A stretch of DNA of 64,000 bases, taken from positions 385,292,760 through 385,356,759 of the forward strand of contig CM077116.1 in assembly GCA_039619475.1 (NCBI GenBank). The letters are read 5' to 3'. Position numbers and translations under genes: made by a program. The stretch comes from Icerya purchasi (lineage: Eukaryota; Arthropoda; Insecta; Hemiptera; Monophlebidae). The notes under the pieces were generated by a model, which saw only the letters and a list, made by a program, of their open reading frames with translations, was not told the DNA's origin and made no database searches. Positions 1 through 11,885 of this stretch are shown piece after piece (positions within the stretch are counted from its first letter, which is position 1; each line of letters starts with the position of its first letter).

Positions 1-1010
1 TTGCGCATCAGCTCGGTACTTCACTGTGCGATCAGATTTGGTGTATCAAATTGGCTATATGGGATTTTTAAGTAAGCTGAAATAGAGAGGATAAACTGAG
101 GGGAATTTGACAGCTGTTGTCGAGGAAGGGGAGAATTACACAGATTTGAAAATACATAAACTAAAATGACAAGGCACCCGGCAAAAATCAACATAAATTT
201 TTTTAGTAGCCACGATGACACTAGGCTGTTGTTTTCAGATCAACGGTGTATTCTTTATTAATAGTCTTTTCTAGGAAATTTTTCCGGCGTTAGAAGGAAA
301 GTCGAACGTTATCGTTAAAAAAACTAGTCGGGCTGAAATAGGCGACGAGATACAATAAGCTGCGTTACTGACATCAATTATAAATAAGGTCGCCCCAAGA
401 GTCCCGTGGCGCATTATTTTTCGTTGGAATGGTGATGATATTGACAAACTGTGATCTTTACTCGGAATTGTTCGGAAAGCTGGCCATGTATTTTCCCGTT
501 TGGACACTCATTAAAGCGGCGTTGAGATTTAATAATAATGCGAATTCAATCGCTTCTATCGAGAAAAAAAGAACGGCATAGATGATATATATGTTGATGG
601 CGGTGAAAGCTCGTTAATATTTGTCGTTGCAGGCTTAGTAAGTGACGTAAGAGAAAGAGACGTTTTTTTCTTTTTAAGCAAGCGCTTGTTCGTAATGTTT
701 TCCATTACTTCAAATAGGCCGTTTAAAAGAAACTGATCGGAACGATATCTTTCTGATCGGAAAGGGCTTTTTTGATATAAGCCATTAGTCAGATTTAGGT
801 GGGAAATCACCGGATGATCAAATTTGTTTGTGCATATCTAGAAAGAACTCTCTTTTACTTGTAACGTTAAATATTTAATTATGTGCGGATAAACAGAATC
901 ACAGATGTACCGCGCCGTTTGTTTAGTTAAATCGGAAGTTTAATTTGGAAACTGAATAACTATTATTAAACGATTCCAAAGGCCGGTGCGGAAAGAATAG
1001 TTTTTGTTTT
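1..1010. other. No recognisable gene (window start)
   Basis: Short open frames of 66-84 codons occur on the minus strand, but they show no family signature, no supporting codon pattern and no convincing splice signals. I see nothing else assignable here. The stretch ends at a hammerhead-like RNA motif and could belong to the decayed body of a Penelope-like element, but no reverse transcriptase motif was found in it. Confidence 0.5.
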
Positions 1011-1011
1011 G

Positions 1012-1060
1012 CTTCTGATGATGGCCAGTGTAAGCTGGTCGAAACGTTAAGCGAATAAAT
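1012..1060 (+). ncRNA. Hammerhead-ribozyme-like motif
   Basis: CTGATGA at 1015-1021 matches the first conserved hammerhead core box. It is followed by a possible stem II (1023-1028 GGCCAG with 1035-1040 CTGGTC, six pairs including one G-U, six-base loop) and then GAAAC at 1041-1045, the second core box. One unpaired T (1022) sits between core and stem. Penelope-like retroelements are known to carry hammerheads in their terminal repeats, often reading CTGATGATG...GAAACG, and this matches that look. The cleavage site and a convincing stem I are not evident, so activity is doubtful; it may be a relic of a Penelope-like terminal repeat. Confidence 0.45.
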
Positions 1061-4000
1061 ATCTTTTTAAAAACACAGTTGTTTCCGAAAATTATTTATC
1101 ATGAGTAATCACTGTGGAAGCTTTAAATTTTTAATAGTTTTTGTTGTTTAGAAAATACTTTTTTTTAGAAGTAAAATCGATAGAATGGATTAGGGAAGAG
1201 GCGTAAAACATTCGCAGTTCTACTTGGAACTGATCTGACAAAGTTATTGTCGGTTTAACTAAAAGGCTGGGCCCCGATTGATCGTTACTTTAATTTCTGT
1301 CCGCGTCATTTGGTCGGATGTGCTTCGCTGTTCGACGCGATAAAACAATTCCAAAAGACTCTTGCTTCTTGGTCCGAATTATGAAACTTGTTTTAGCGTG
1401 TGTAACTTTTTCAACTCAAGTCCACCTTTTAATTTAGTTTACATTTCCGAGTGCCCACTTCCGGATTGCTAGATCGATTCACTGCACCACCATGAGCGCA
1501 AATTGTTATCTGGTAATAGTTTAGCGTTGTTTCATGTTTGTCTATGCTGATCACAAATCTGGTAAGTAGGCGTTCTATTCTTTAGGTAGTTGCATCGGAT
1601 TTGAGGCCTTTAATGCTGTGTTCCCCTTAGCTGTTTACACAGCAGTCGGATAGTGTAACCAGCGAGCTGGACAGAGGGGAATATGGATAATGACGATGAC
1701 AACCTATACAGAGAAGTTGACAGAGTAATCAGAAATCGAGTTGTCGATAGGAGGTAGAATGCCTCTGTTTTGCACTAACACTTTGATTATTATTACATAC
1801 ACGTAAAAGTCTGTAATATTCGATTTTAGGTTGGTTAGTTGATTTTGAGCACGACTCTTGTAAGCAAACACCGATGGGGGGGGGTCAGTGGCGAGTGATC
1901 AAATGCATCAGTTCAGCACGGTTATTAATAAAATCGCGACAGTTCCACTATACACACAAACACAATTTAATTATTATCTTAGCGCGCAAGTTGTCACATT
2001 ATATCACTGTTTATGGGCGCGCAGTTTTTTATTAGTTGTTATTAGAAATAGCGCTGCCATGGTAACTGATGTATTCAAACGTGGTAGTATATTGCACTGA
2101 TAATTTTCTGATAATTCGACAGCGTCGATGTTTTTACCTGCGAGCGCGAGTTCGTCCTTCGCAAAATTAATTGCGTATTTATGAAGTGCTACTATGTCGC
2201 TGTTACTTGAATGAGATTATTATTAAATACCTCAAAAAATCCGCTACGAAGATCGCTCGTTCAAAATAGCAAAGCTGTTTGCCTCTTCCAATTATTAAAA
2301 TCGAAATTTAAGCTGCTTATAATCTCATAATTAAATATTTATTTGCTTATAATCTTTTGTTCGAATTGTTTTTTTAATGTGCGCGGTTATATAAAAGTGC
2401 ACCGCTGCATGGAGATTGTACACATCTATGTTTACTGAGAATATTTACATTCCTTCTAAGCCAGATGATCATTCCTTTTCTGATCGCGTTGAAGCTCACT
2501 TTATTTTTATAGCATATGGAATATTTATATAGTTCCGGAATTTTCAATAAATCTTCAGTAACCTTCGTAGTATTTAAAAATGCCTCCTTATAACGCTGCA
2601 ATTGGTTTTTAAATGGCAATTCCTCTACAACGTGTATTATATATCCCAAAACAGACTAATACAAGGCTAAGTATAATTGTCGCAACGGGGGGTCGGAGAA
2701 AACAACTTTATTTAGATAATAAAAAAATGTACGGTTTAATTTACACTCAGTTTCTGTTTTATTAATAATGTTTGTTTATTCCGGGTCAATTTCTGATTAG
2801 GCCCGAGTATTTTACATTTTATGCATTCTGCGCTTTTGCGCGTTTCCATAAAAAGTTTCAAATAATTTCTCTTTTTGGTGGACATAGATCGTTAGCTAAT
2901 TTATTATTACACCGCTACCAGCGAAATATTTTATCTTCGTCATTCTAAATTAATATTTGAACGCATTTTTTGTGTGGAGAGGGGAAAATTCATATAAATA
3001 TAAATTAATCGGTAATATTTAGATTGCGCGAATTGTCTACGTAAATCAGATATAAATATGAGTAGAGTGTTTTAGCTGGCCCTTCTGACGTCGCAACCTA
3101 AAAGCCATGTGCCGAGAGAAGAGAGACTAGCCCGGTATTTCTGGTGCCAGGATTCAAGATCACGCCCAAATTTTTGCCCCCCGAAATTAACTCCACACAC
3201 TCCTAATTATCCGACCAGTAAATTTTTTTCAAAACTAGTCTACCACCTGTTCCAAAAATTAACCTTAGCCCTTCTTACCTCTCCTACTAATGCAATTTAT
3301 ACGGTAATCCGTTTCCAAATTCGAGTATCCCAAATTAATTCGATTCATATGTTTCTGGCGGATGCGTGAAATCAAATTTTCACCTATCTAAATTTTACCC
3401 GCAGTATATTATTATTCGAACGTTGAAAATGACCCCCGTCCAATCGGCCGAGCGGGTGTACGCATTGCGTTGTTATGCACGTCACTGCTAGGCGTCCGAT
3501 CGCTTACACCGTCGCCGCCCGAATGCACATCACGCTTTTTCCGTTCGTTTATTTCCCGCCGCTACACCCGATAACGTAGCCGTATAACTATGCTCTCCAT
3601 TATGGCATAGCTTAAATTTATAATTTTAATTTATAGAGAATAGGAGGGGTGAAATTTTTAATCGCGAATATATATATAAGAAGCGTAAAATATGCCGACT
3701 CGATCGGAGGCAGGTGATCACATGATTCCAGACCGAACTTGTAACGTCATTGTAATATGTGGCAACATTTACACGGAGGACGTAAGATAATGCCAATCTG
3801 ATTAGCCACCTCTCATTAATGTGCACCCCCCGTTTGTTTTTGGTAATGCAGGTTTTCGGCGTCATTTTGATTAACGTATCTGAGAAATTCCATAATTGTA
3901 CTAATATGTCACCGCCATTTGTTCGAATGAGCTAAACTTCAGAGGCGATGTCTTCTCAAAATATGACCGAAGTACATTATTTATTTATCCGAAATATGTT

Positions 4001-5534
4001 ACGAGCACTCCTACATGCACGTCCGTCGTTCACCCACCAACTCTAACTCTCCAGATAATGGACCAGGCCAGCGCCACACACACTCTCATGCACACGACTA
4101 GTCGTTGTATACACCGATAGTTAAATGTCGCATATCATGTCTTATTCATATTCATTAAGCTATGTGCTAAGACTCGTGTCGGTACACATATTAATAATTA
4201 TGTCATGAGTGTAATGTTATTATTTATGCAAATACACCTTTCTAAATCTTTCTTTCTACTCTTTAAAAAAAAAAAAAAATAGTGTCCACGGATAATTTAC
4301 AATTTTATTTCTATAGAACAGAAAAGCTAATTTTTCAGAGACTAAGAAATTGTTCAAAACTCGACACCTAGAGCCCAAATTTTCTAGGGGAATTTATCAG
4401 GAGGTGTTTTTCGTTCATGTAGTTCAACCTTTCAAATTGTTTTCTTTTTGAAACTATCGCATGACAGAGAGAGAGAGAGAGAGAGATACAACAGAGCTGC
4501 TTTGAAGTTTGAAATCTGAGGCAAGAGAGAATTTTCGAAACCGATATTCGAAACTTGCTCATCTAGAGCTAACGTTTTTAAAAGAACTTCAGGCAGCACG
4601 TCTTCCGTCGTTTACGTTTTTTTTTTAAATATAATTCTTCCAGTTTTAAAATTATCGCGAAGTAGATGATGCTATAACTCATACATTAGAACGTAGCAAT
4701 GTATAACGGCTTCCACAGTTGTTTGATGGAATATTATTTCATTTACCGCTTAAACCTACAAGCCAGATGAATAGTTTTATTTGAAGGGACATCAGCATAC
4801 CGATACAGTACGGGGCAGGTGTCTGAGTGAATAATATTTGCAAATGTTCATCTGATTTATCTAAGCCTCGAAGTTGTGCGCAATCGTCACCCTCTTCCAC
4901 CACAGAATCAGCAGTCCACATTGCCATTCGTAATATTAACTTTTTTACTCTGTTTCACCTATCATCACATAATAACATTTATAAGCTCGCAAAGTGGCAG
5001 AAAAACAGTTTCCGATGTAGTATGTATAAAATTATTTAATCATTCTACATCAGTTTCAAATGCTACATCTCTATCTTCTCCTCCGACTGTACTTCATAAT
5101 ATGTGCTTGGTGATAAATTTTTCATTTTCAAAATTAATCAAACTCTTTCATGCTACCCCGCCGTTCGTTTCTCTCAGAATTGCCCTAAGTATGCTATTTG
5201 GACCCACTAATTTAATCAACCATTCCCTTTACCGATCATACATCATTTTTTTAATTTTTTTATTTGTTATTATCGTAAGGTCCTGTGAAAGTACCCCGGC
5301 CATTCCTGCATACACCGATTCTCTATACCATTTGGTGACATTTTCTAGTGTACCCTTTTAAGAACATGCTTCACATACTTCAAAGTCGACCAGCGATCAT
5401 TTCAAACACCGAGACAAGCAAATTGCACCAAAGCAATGCATTTCTCCGCTCCAAATATTGATAATATCCTTTTTCCAAAAAAAAAAAATAAAATAATAAT
5501 AATAAAAAATAAATGAAAAAAAATATACATATAT
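1061..5534. other. No recognisable gene; A+T-rich unique DNA
   Basis: Contains scattered open frames, the longest being 161 codons at 4876-5361 (+), rich in Ser, Phe, Leu and Ile as expected of a chance frame or an unknown decayed repeat. There is a (GA)n microsatellite at 4466-4486, a poly-A run near 4265-4279, and an A/T-rich low-complexity tract at 5475-5530 just before the LINE insertion. No RNA gene or family match was recognised. Confidence 0.5.
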
Positions 5535-5900
5535 GGGGGATTCCAGCTTGACAAGGGCTTGTGCACCACGAGGACGCAAGAAGCTATGCCGGCGGTAGTG
5601 TATTCTACCAGAAGGGCCTCCCAAGCCGGACAGGTTCAAGCAGAGTGGTCAGACTAAGCGAATTCCACAGGGCGCGACGGTACCTCATGTTAGAGGCGGC
5701 TTCCCGACAGCGTCGGTTCTCCATGTTAGGAGCGGCTGAAACATCACTCTGGGACTTACAATCTCAGTTTTAATCATGAGATAGTGCAGAACATTTTCAC
5801 TATCCCCTCCGAAGTTAATTCTAAATTACACGCATGATGGAAAAAACACTTCATTTAACTACCCCAGGAGGTAACCTGCAAAGGAAATCCTTCACCATCT

Positions 5901-6641
5901 ATGGTGCATCTGAGCGTTAATTTTCTGGGGAGCTCAGACCAGCATGCTTTAAGAAGAATAGGAGTATATGATGAACAGACGAAGAGATTGAGGACAAAGA
6001 AGAAGTATTATTTCGGGACCCTGAACATTAACTCACTCCTTAAAGTTGGAAAATTAAAACAGCCGATTACAGTAATGAAGGAACAAAAAATCGAAATTTT
6101 AGCAATGCAGGGGACCAGATATAAAGATGAAAATATAATAGAAACAGAAGGTTATCGAATCATTAAAGGCAAAAACGGAGTAAACCCTACCAGATATGAA
6201 ATACCACAACTGGGAACAGCTTTCCTAGTGAGCAATATGGTGCTAGACTCGGTGTCTGATTTCCAGTCGCCGAACGAACGCATATCATCACTAACTCTAC
6301 ATTGCGCAAATAAAGTATATACTTTAATAAATTGCCACGCACCTATAAATGACGACAATAGGAAAAATCCAGAAAAAGTCGAGAAATTCTGGGAAACGCT
6401 AGAAGATATAATCGCAAAGATTCCTGAGAAGAATATTAAGATCCTGCTTGGTGATTTCAATGCGCAAATAGGTCCAGAGAAGAAATATAAGAAAATAGTG
6501 GGGGAGTACCCAGCTCATAAAAGGACGAACAGGAATGGCGAGCGCTTAATAAATTTATGCGAAGGATTCAATATGAAGATAATGGTCCACGGTATTCAAA
6601 AAACTACCGAGAAAACAAAAAACCTGAAAGTCTCCAAATAA
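5901..6641 (+). pseudogene. LINE endonuclease domain (N-terminal part of the RTE-like ORF)
   Basis: Exonuclease-endonuclease-phosphatase fold that would nick target DNA for target-primed reverse transcription. Visible motifs: LNINSLLKVGKL near residues 41-52, the ILAMQ-TR segment at 67-73, and LLGDFNAQIG around residues 182-191. The usual catalytic Glu of the QExR motif is Gly at residue 71 (codon GGG at 6111-6113), so this copy should be catalytically dead whatever its frameshifts. The open frame runs 246 codons; the final endonuclease motif (SDHY) lies downstream at about 6738-6750 in a different frame, after a break near 6640-6700. The start chosen is the first Met of the frame; the true start could be slightly downstream. 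Confidence 0.85.
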
Positions 6642-6689
6642 CAACCTGGGTGAGTTTCAAATAGATAATGTGGCCATCTCGCATAAAAA

Positions 6690-7458
6690 TCAAAAAAAGA
6701 AATTATGAACGTCAAGGTCAAGAAAGGAGCCAACATAAACTCTGATCACTACCTATCAACTATAAAATTGAGATTTATATCCCCCAACTGAGAAATCGCA
6801 GGAGAAAACATAATATTCCACGCATAGATATATTGAAACGTTGAAATTTTAAAAAAAACGGAATTTCAAAAACAGTTAAAGATCGCCTCAGAGGAATGGA
6901 ACGAAATTAAAGAACAACTTGTCGCCGCTGCGTTCAGCGTAGCCCCGCTAAAGAAAAACAAGAAGCATCCTTGGTGGAACGAGGAGTGCGAATAAGCCAT
7001 TCGATTGAGGAAATTAGTTTGGCAAAAATGGTATTCGTCTAAGCAGCAGGATGATTATGACAGATTTAAAACACAGAGAAAAGAGACGGGGCAAAAATTA
7101 TAAGAACAGTGAAAAGAAACTATGAAAAAGAACGACTGGACCAAATAGAAAATGATTTTAAGAGAAACAAGACCAGATCTTTCTACAAAACCTTTAAACA
7201 GGACTTAGAAAAATATAAGGCATCTTCCCTATGCTTTAAGGATAACACGGGCAAATTAGCGTTAAATAATAAGGAAAATTGCGAGATAATGGCAGATTAT
7301 TTTGACAAACTTTTAAATTGTAAAGAACCAGAAACAAGATTCGAGCACGGTAACCAGATAAAGACAAGAGAGGTTTCAAAGGCTCCTGATCTCCGCGAGA
7401 TTGAGCAAATTATTCAAGATCTTAAAAATAACAAATCGGGTGGTATTGATGCAATTGT
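6690..7458 (+). pseudogene. LINE linker and N-terminal reverse transcriptase segment (broken)
   Basis: Holds the end of the endonuclease (NSDHYLSTIK at about 6735-6765), then a linker with the PWWNEEC signature (about 6970-6990) interrupted by an in-frame TAA, and then a 135-codon open frame from 7109 carrying the pre-finger region (FKQDLEKYK, KENCEIMADYF) up to LKNNKSGGIDAI. After about 7452 the protein continues in another frame, so a frameshift lies at roughly 7450-7465. These are the segments expected between endonuclease and palm in this LINE family. No function should remain. Confidence 0.75.
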
Positions 7459-8484
7459 TTGGCGGAGATGTGGAAATTGGCAACAAGAGAAAGTGTTGAA
7501 AAATTACACAGAATAATACTACAGATTTGGGATACAGGAAAGATACCTGAGGACTGGAAGACTGCATTAATATGCCCAATATACAAAAAAGGGGAAAGAA
7601 CAGATGTTGACAACTACAGAGGAATTTCGCTCCTGCCAGTAACGTATAAAATATTCTCGAAAGCTATCCTGAAAAGGCTTGAAGAGCAGCTGGACAACCA
7701 GTTGGGCGAGTACCAAGCTGGGTTTCGAAAGCGCAGATCGTGTGTGGAGCAGATCTTGAACCTTAAACTAATACTAAGCTACGAAAAATCAAGAGCCAGA
7801 AGAATAGTAGTCACTTTTGTAGATTTTAAAAAAGCCTATGACTCGGTCGACAGAGTAGCTTTATTCAACACCCTAAAAGAGTTCGGAGTGGACACCAAAT
7901 TACGATCATTGATTATAAACTCGTTAACGGACACAAGATCAAAAATCAAATTCCGAAACGAATACTCGGAGCCATTTAAAATAAGAGCCGGCGTGCGACA
8001 AGGCGATGGATTATCGCCCATACTATTTAATTGCGTTTTAGAAAAGGTAATACGGAAATGGAGAAAAGCCACGGAGCAGGAAGGAATTAAGAAAGTGATG
8101 ATTGTACGGAAGAAAAACAACCTGCAGATAGACTGCCTTGCATTTGCAGATGACCTTGCACTGGTAGCCGGTAGTGTAGCAGAGGCTAAGCGTCAAGTTG
8201 AAATATTAAGTGAGATGGCGGCAAAGGTCGGGCTGGAAATAGCTTTCGAGAAAACCAAATTCATGACGAGTGATAAAAAGGATCCCAACATAATAAAAAC
8301 GCATGGAAGAGTGATAAGAAGAGTGGAAGAATTTAAATACCTGGGAGAAACGATCCAAGTAAACGCTGGAGATAAAAGATCGATGCAAGAACGAATACAT
8401 AGAATGGAAAGGTCATTTCAGCTAACAAGAAGCACGTATAATAAAAAATCAATATCTAGAAATGCCAAAATAAGACACCCTTAA
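7459..8484 (+). pseudogene. Reverse transcriptase core of the RTE-like LINE
   Basis: Open frame of 341 codons covering fingers and palm. Order seen: CPIYKKGERTDVDNYRGISL, then YQAGFRKRRSC, motif A with FVDFKKAYDSVD (about 7815-7850), motif B with GVRQGDGLSPILFN (about 7990-8030), motif C FADD at 8143-8154, and a thumb-like FKYLGE segment near 8330. FADD is common in this LINE group in place of YADD. The catalytic aspartates of motifs A and C are intact, so this domain is better preserved than the endonuclease. The frame closes at 8484 only because of a frameshift near 8479. The Met at 7459 is not a true start. Confidence 0.9.
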
Positions 8485-9019
8485 CACGGTTATTAAGCCG
8501 CCAGGTCTATACGCAGCTGAATGCCTGAACATGACTTCGAACAAGGAAATGCACCAGTTGGAAATCAAGGAAAGGAAAATAATCCGGAAAATATTGGGCC
8601 CCAGGAGAGACGATGAGTACTGGAAATTAAGGAGCAATAATGAAGTATACGAAATAATAGAAAAGGTAAGTGACACATTTAGGAAAAGTAGAATCGCCTT
8701 TTATGGTCACATCAAAAGAATGAATAATGAACGCCTTACCAAAAGAATCTTTGACTACTTCGATAGCAATCCGAAAAGTAGGATACTGTGGATAGTACAA
8801 GTAAAAAGAGATTTGGAACAGATGGGGATCAGCGAAAGTGAAATTGAAGACAGAAACAAGTTCAGCCGGGAGGTTCAGACTTTTCAAGGATTCCGGAAGG
8901 ACACAGTGAAGAAAACAGGGCGAAAGTGGACAGAAGAAAGGAAGAAAGCGCACTCGGAAAGAATGAAAGAATATTGGGCAAACAAACAAAAGAACATGGG
9001 GGGGGGGGACGAAATGTAG
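8480..9019 (+). pseudogene. C-terminal domain of the RTE-like LINE
   Basis: Continues the reverse transcriptase in the +2 frame. VIKPPGLYAAECL is read from about 8492, followed by IKERKIIRKILGPRRDDEYW and a long basic stretch ending TGRKWTEERKKAHSERMKEY and a glycine run encoded by an eight-base G tract near 9000. The YAAECL and RKILGP segments are characteristic of the region beyond the thumb in RTE-like LINEs; the basic tail probably binds RNA. The stop at about 9017-9019 is followed by a short 3' untranslated region and poly-A. Confidence 0.8.
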
Positions 9020-9088
9020 CTGGCGTTATTCGTGTAATATTTCCGTGGTCCTGAAATGGCCAAAGTCGAAAAAAAAAAAAAAAAAAAA

Positions 9089-9759
9089 TTATGAAAAATG
9101 TTTTACAAATAACGTAAAATATATTTTTTCTCTTTATTCAATTTATTACCAAGCATGTATATAAGATGCAACCATCTCTCTGGATCGCACAAGAATGAAA
9201 TTCTTCAGTTACAATTATCACTCTAACTATGTGCACCAACCAGGATCATCGCCGTTGCATGTTAAAATATTTCAGATCACCCCATTAGTAGATTTAGAAA
9301 TAAATGTTACTTCCTAATTATCGATGTATGTACTACTAATATTTCAATTATTCTTCTCGATTATCCAAATAACAACACTTGTGCACACATCATATTCTCA
9401 CATAACTTTAACTCAGGTAGATACACCAAATCCTGAAGAGTTAATTTTACCGTTTTTCTTAATCAATCTTCAAATCTGAATTTTGAAATGCTTGAATTCA
9501 TATAGATCTCCACCATGTCACCGTGATCAATTCCAAAAATAAATCTATATTGTAAGTAAACACTTTTTTTTTTTTTTCATCCTATGTGCAACTGCGCATT
9601 AGAAGTAATCATGCATATGTAATGCATACATATTCGATATTGATGAAATCAGTACTCGCAATCTTTATTTTTATTCAAAGTTTTTTTTTTTTCTTTTTTT
9701 TTAATAATTCTTCTATATTTGCATATTAGTAACCGAGTAATTTGTTATATGTGCTTAGG
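9089..9759. other. A+T-rich spacer, no gene seen
   Basis: Contains poly-T runs near 9566-9579 and 9680-9702. No open frame of note and no repeat family recognised. Confidence 0.5.
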
Positions 9760-10160
9760 TAAAATGATGAATGGTAATATACCGCAGGACATGAGGTCTT
9801 TAGAAAACACAAGTCCGTTGTTGCCCAATTTAGGCGCAATTAAATAACAGGTGGTTAATGTTTTCTCTAAAATTTAGTCGACAATAGGTAGTATTACAAC
9901 CCGTGCAGTGCCCTGTTTTTAGAAAAGTTTAAACCCAATCGGCAATGGCCGGAGCGGAGCCTACGCACAACGGTCACAAACCTACGGGTGAAACTAATTG
10001 AGGCGCAAATACGATAGAACCAAGGTGTGGACGGCAAAGATGGTTGGACCATATGAAAATATTTACCAAGCCCTTGTTCACTGCAAATAAGACTCACCCA
10101 ATCAGCATGATTAATCTCTTTTAACTTCATACAGTTACCTTGAACATATTCTAAACATTC
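9760..10160 (-). pseudogene. C-terminal remnant of an RNase H-type LINE
   Basis: On the minus strand a 78-codon frame (10130 to 9894) reads SISFTRRFVTVVRRLRSGHC, matching the region after RNase H in I/R1-group LINEs, where a RRLRxGHC-like segment precedes a Cys/His cluster. Further downstream on the same strand another frame reads INHLLFNCAK, matching the EHxFxCxxx end of that cluster. Both pieces in the expected order support a decayed LINE tail; no poly-A was seen. Only a few hundred bases survive. Confidence 0.55.
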
Positions 10161-11788
10161 AATGGCCCCTCCTTAACTCAGTCTATATTACAACAAAAAT
10201 CATTTGAAATGTGGTTTTGGTGTGTAACGGCAAAAAAAAACGAAAAAAAAAAACGTACTCACTCAGTATTCGGTGTAATAATTTTCTTTCCTTTAGACCG
10301 GTTTTAATACAAAAAACTGTAAAAAAAAAGTAACAAAACGCGGTTTAGGTCATTTAGAAAATTACTCCGACCCAATACCGGATTTTGGGACTACGGACGC
10401 ACATCAAAACATCGTTATAGAACAGAAAATTTAGCTGCTGTGCGGGTATTATCCAAGGTTCCTTTTCGAAGTAACTTCCTGTTTGCTTGAACTGCCAATG
10501 AAATCGATTGTAAGTGGCCGATGTAGCGGCGATGCGAAAAGTTTTTTTTAATACTTGGCGCAGAGTGATACAGAACTATCTGTGTACAGATGAGAAGATA
10601 AATTTAAAGTTTTATCATGACTTTCATCTGTTTATATTGGTGAGCAGATAATATTCAGATGAAAGAGAATGGCGATTAAAGTTTAAAAATGTAAGAAAAA
10701 ACCAAAGGATTTGCATTTAAATTAGGCAGCGGCGGATTCGGAGACTTACCGTGCCACCTCAAGTCGCCCGAACAGAAATAAGACGAAATTTTCATCTTAT
10801 CCGATGTCGCCGTCGTGCATCCCCCGCTGCTCGTCCGGTCGACATTCTTATTATTTCATCGTCGTCGGTTGGTCCTTACTTTAGCCTTCTAATCGGCATT
10901 TCGTACAAATTGTTTCAATTACCCCGCCGGCCGGATTTCCGACGAAACCAGCTCAATTACCAGCGCCTGCTTATCTCTATCTACATATGTTCCCGTTTGC
11001 ACGCAAAAAGCGAAAATTTATTTTACTTTTAATCCGTGACGTCACAAACATTATTAGAGATTTTAGGATAAAAATGGCGTTTTTTTCGGCGAACTGAAAC
11101 AAAACGGAAATTATTTTTCTACGTTAATTTTCTTCTTATAATCTCCTCTTAGAATTTAAATTTTTCTATCTTCTTAATGCGATCAGAGTTGTTTTTACGA
11201 AATTATTAAAAGTTTTCCATCCGCCGATGGGCTAAGAATGTTAAAATATACTCGTAGAACCGACTAATTTGGAAAATTCTCGTACACACACAAAAAAAAA
11301 AAGTTAAATAAAAATACGATTAAATTTAAAGCGATCGTAATAATAAATAGTAATAATACTTTCGAATTTCAATTTTATTTCGAATTGTAAGAAATTACAC
11401 TTGAGATTAAAATTAGAATCGATCTGCTTATATCCAGAATTAGCTTTCGTAGCGGAATGTGTACTTACACGGGCGTGAGCTAAATTTATATTTAAATACC
11501 ACCACACTTCTTATATCCTAACGAAGTACGGACTGTCGTTTATCCTTTCTATAAAGTGCTTTTTAGAAAATGAAAAATGTAAAGCGGAAAAATGGAATTG
11601 TAAAAGAAATATTTTTCCTATTCAGGGAATTAAAAGTTCAAGTTGTACCGTTATGGCTATTTCCCATCAAATCTCGAATTTTTTATCCTTCCTGAACGAA
11701 TTCCGGTGAAGTTGATTATCGCACGTTTGGGAACTAATACGACTAGTTGGAAACGAACCACCTAAAGCGATGGTAATAATGATTGAAT
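10161..11788. other. Unassigned region with one small basic open frame
   Basis: Includes an open frame of 93 codons at 10751-11032 (+), rich in Arg and Ser near its start, lying in a locally G+C-richer patch (about 10730-10960). I do not recognise it, and nothing around it supports translation. The rest is A+T rich. No repeat family was recognised. Confidence 0.4.
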
Positions 11789-11885
11789 ATGGATCGTTCT
11801 CGAACGGAATTGAGAAAGAGATTTCGAGCAATTAAGACATATTTATTGGACGAGCGGAAAGACAGATCAGCCGAGAGTTATTACG
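11789..11885 (+). other. Possible coding exon ending at a consensus splice donor (speculative)
   Basis: An ATG at 11789 opens 32 charged codons (starting MDRSRTELRKRFRAIKTYLL) and stops exactly at ACG followed by GTAAGT at 11886-11891, a near-perfect 5' splice donor. The composition (many Arg, Lys, Glu, Asp) is unlike the surrounding chance frames. It might be a first coding exon of a host gene whose other exons lie outside the recognisable sequence. No acceptor or partner exon could be paired with it, and 97 bases is short enough for chance. Confidence 0.2.

Larger units (their letters stand above)
5535..9088 (+). mobile_element. RTE-like non-LTR retrotransposon (LINE), near full length but dead
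   Basis: About 3.55 kb: a G+C-richer leader beginning GGGGGATTCCAGCTTG at 5535, an apurinic-like endonuclease, a reverse transcriptase, a basic C-terminal tail, and a 20-base poly-A at 9069-9088. The absence of RNase H and the endonuclease-RT order with an extended C-terminal region fit the RTE-like group whose copies are often mis-annotated in insects as craniofacial development protein 2-like. The reading frame is split by at least three frameshifts or stops. A/T-rich sequence with atgaaaaa lies on both sides, but this is too low in complexity to claim a target duplication. Of the LINEs in the window this is the most complete and looks the youngest. Confidence 0.85.

Noticed and set aside
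4876..5361. 161-codon plus-strand open frame
   Set aside because: Longest unassigned frame in the first 5.5 kb, but its composition (Ser, Phe, Leu, Ile rich) reflects C/T-rich DNA. No domain, signal or neighbour supports a gene.
7836..8120. 94-codon minus-strand frame
   Set aside because: Antisense shadow of the LINE reverse transcriptase.
9000..9010. Poly-G tract as a regulatory site
   Set aside because: It lies in the LINE C-terminal codons and near the stop; no evidence for a regulatory role.
10751..11032. 93-codon frame with Arg-rich start
   Set aside because: Lies in a G+C-richer patch, but has no recognisable motif, promoter or splice support; treated as unassigned.
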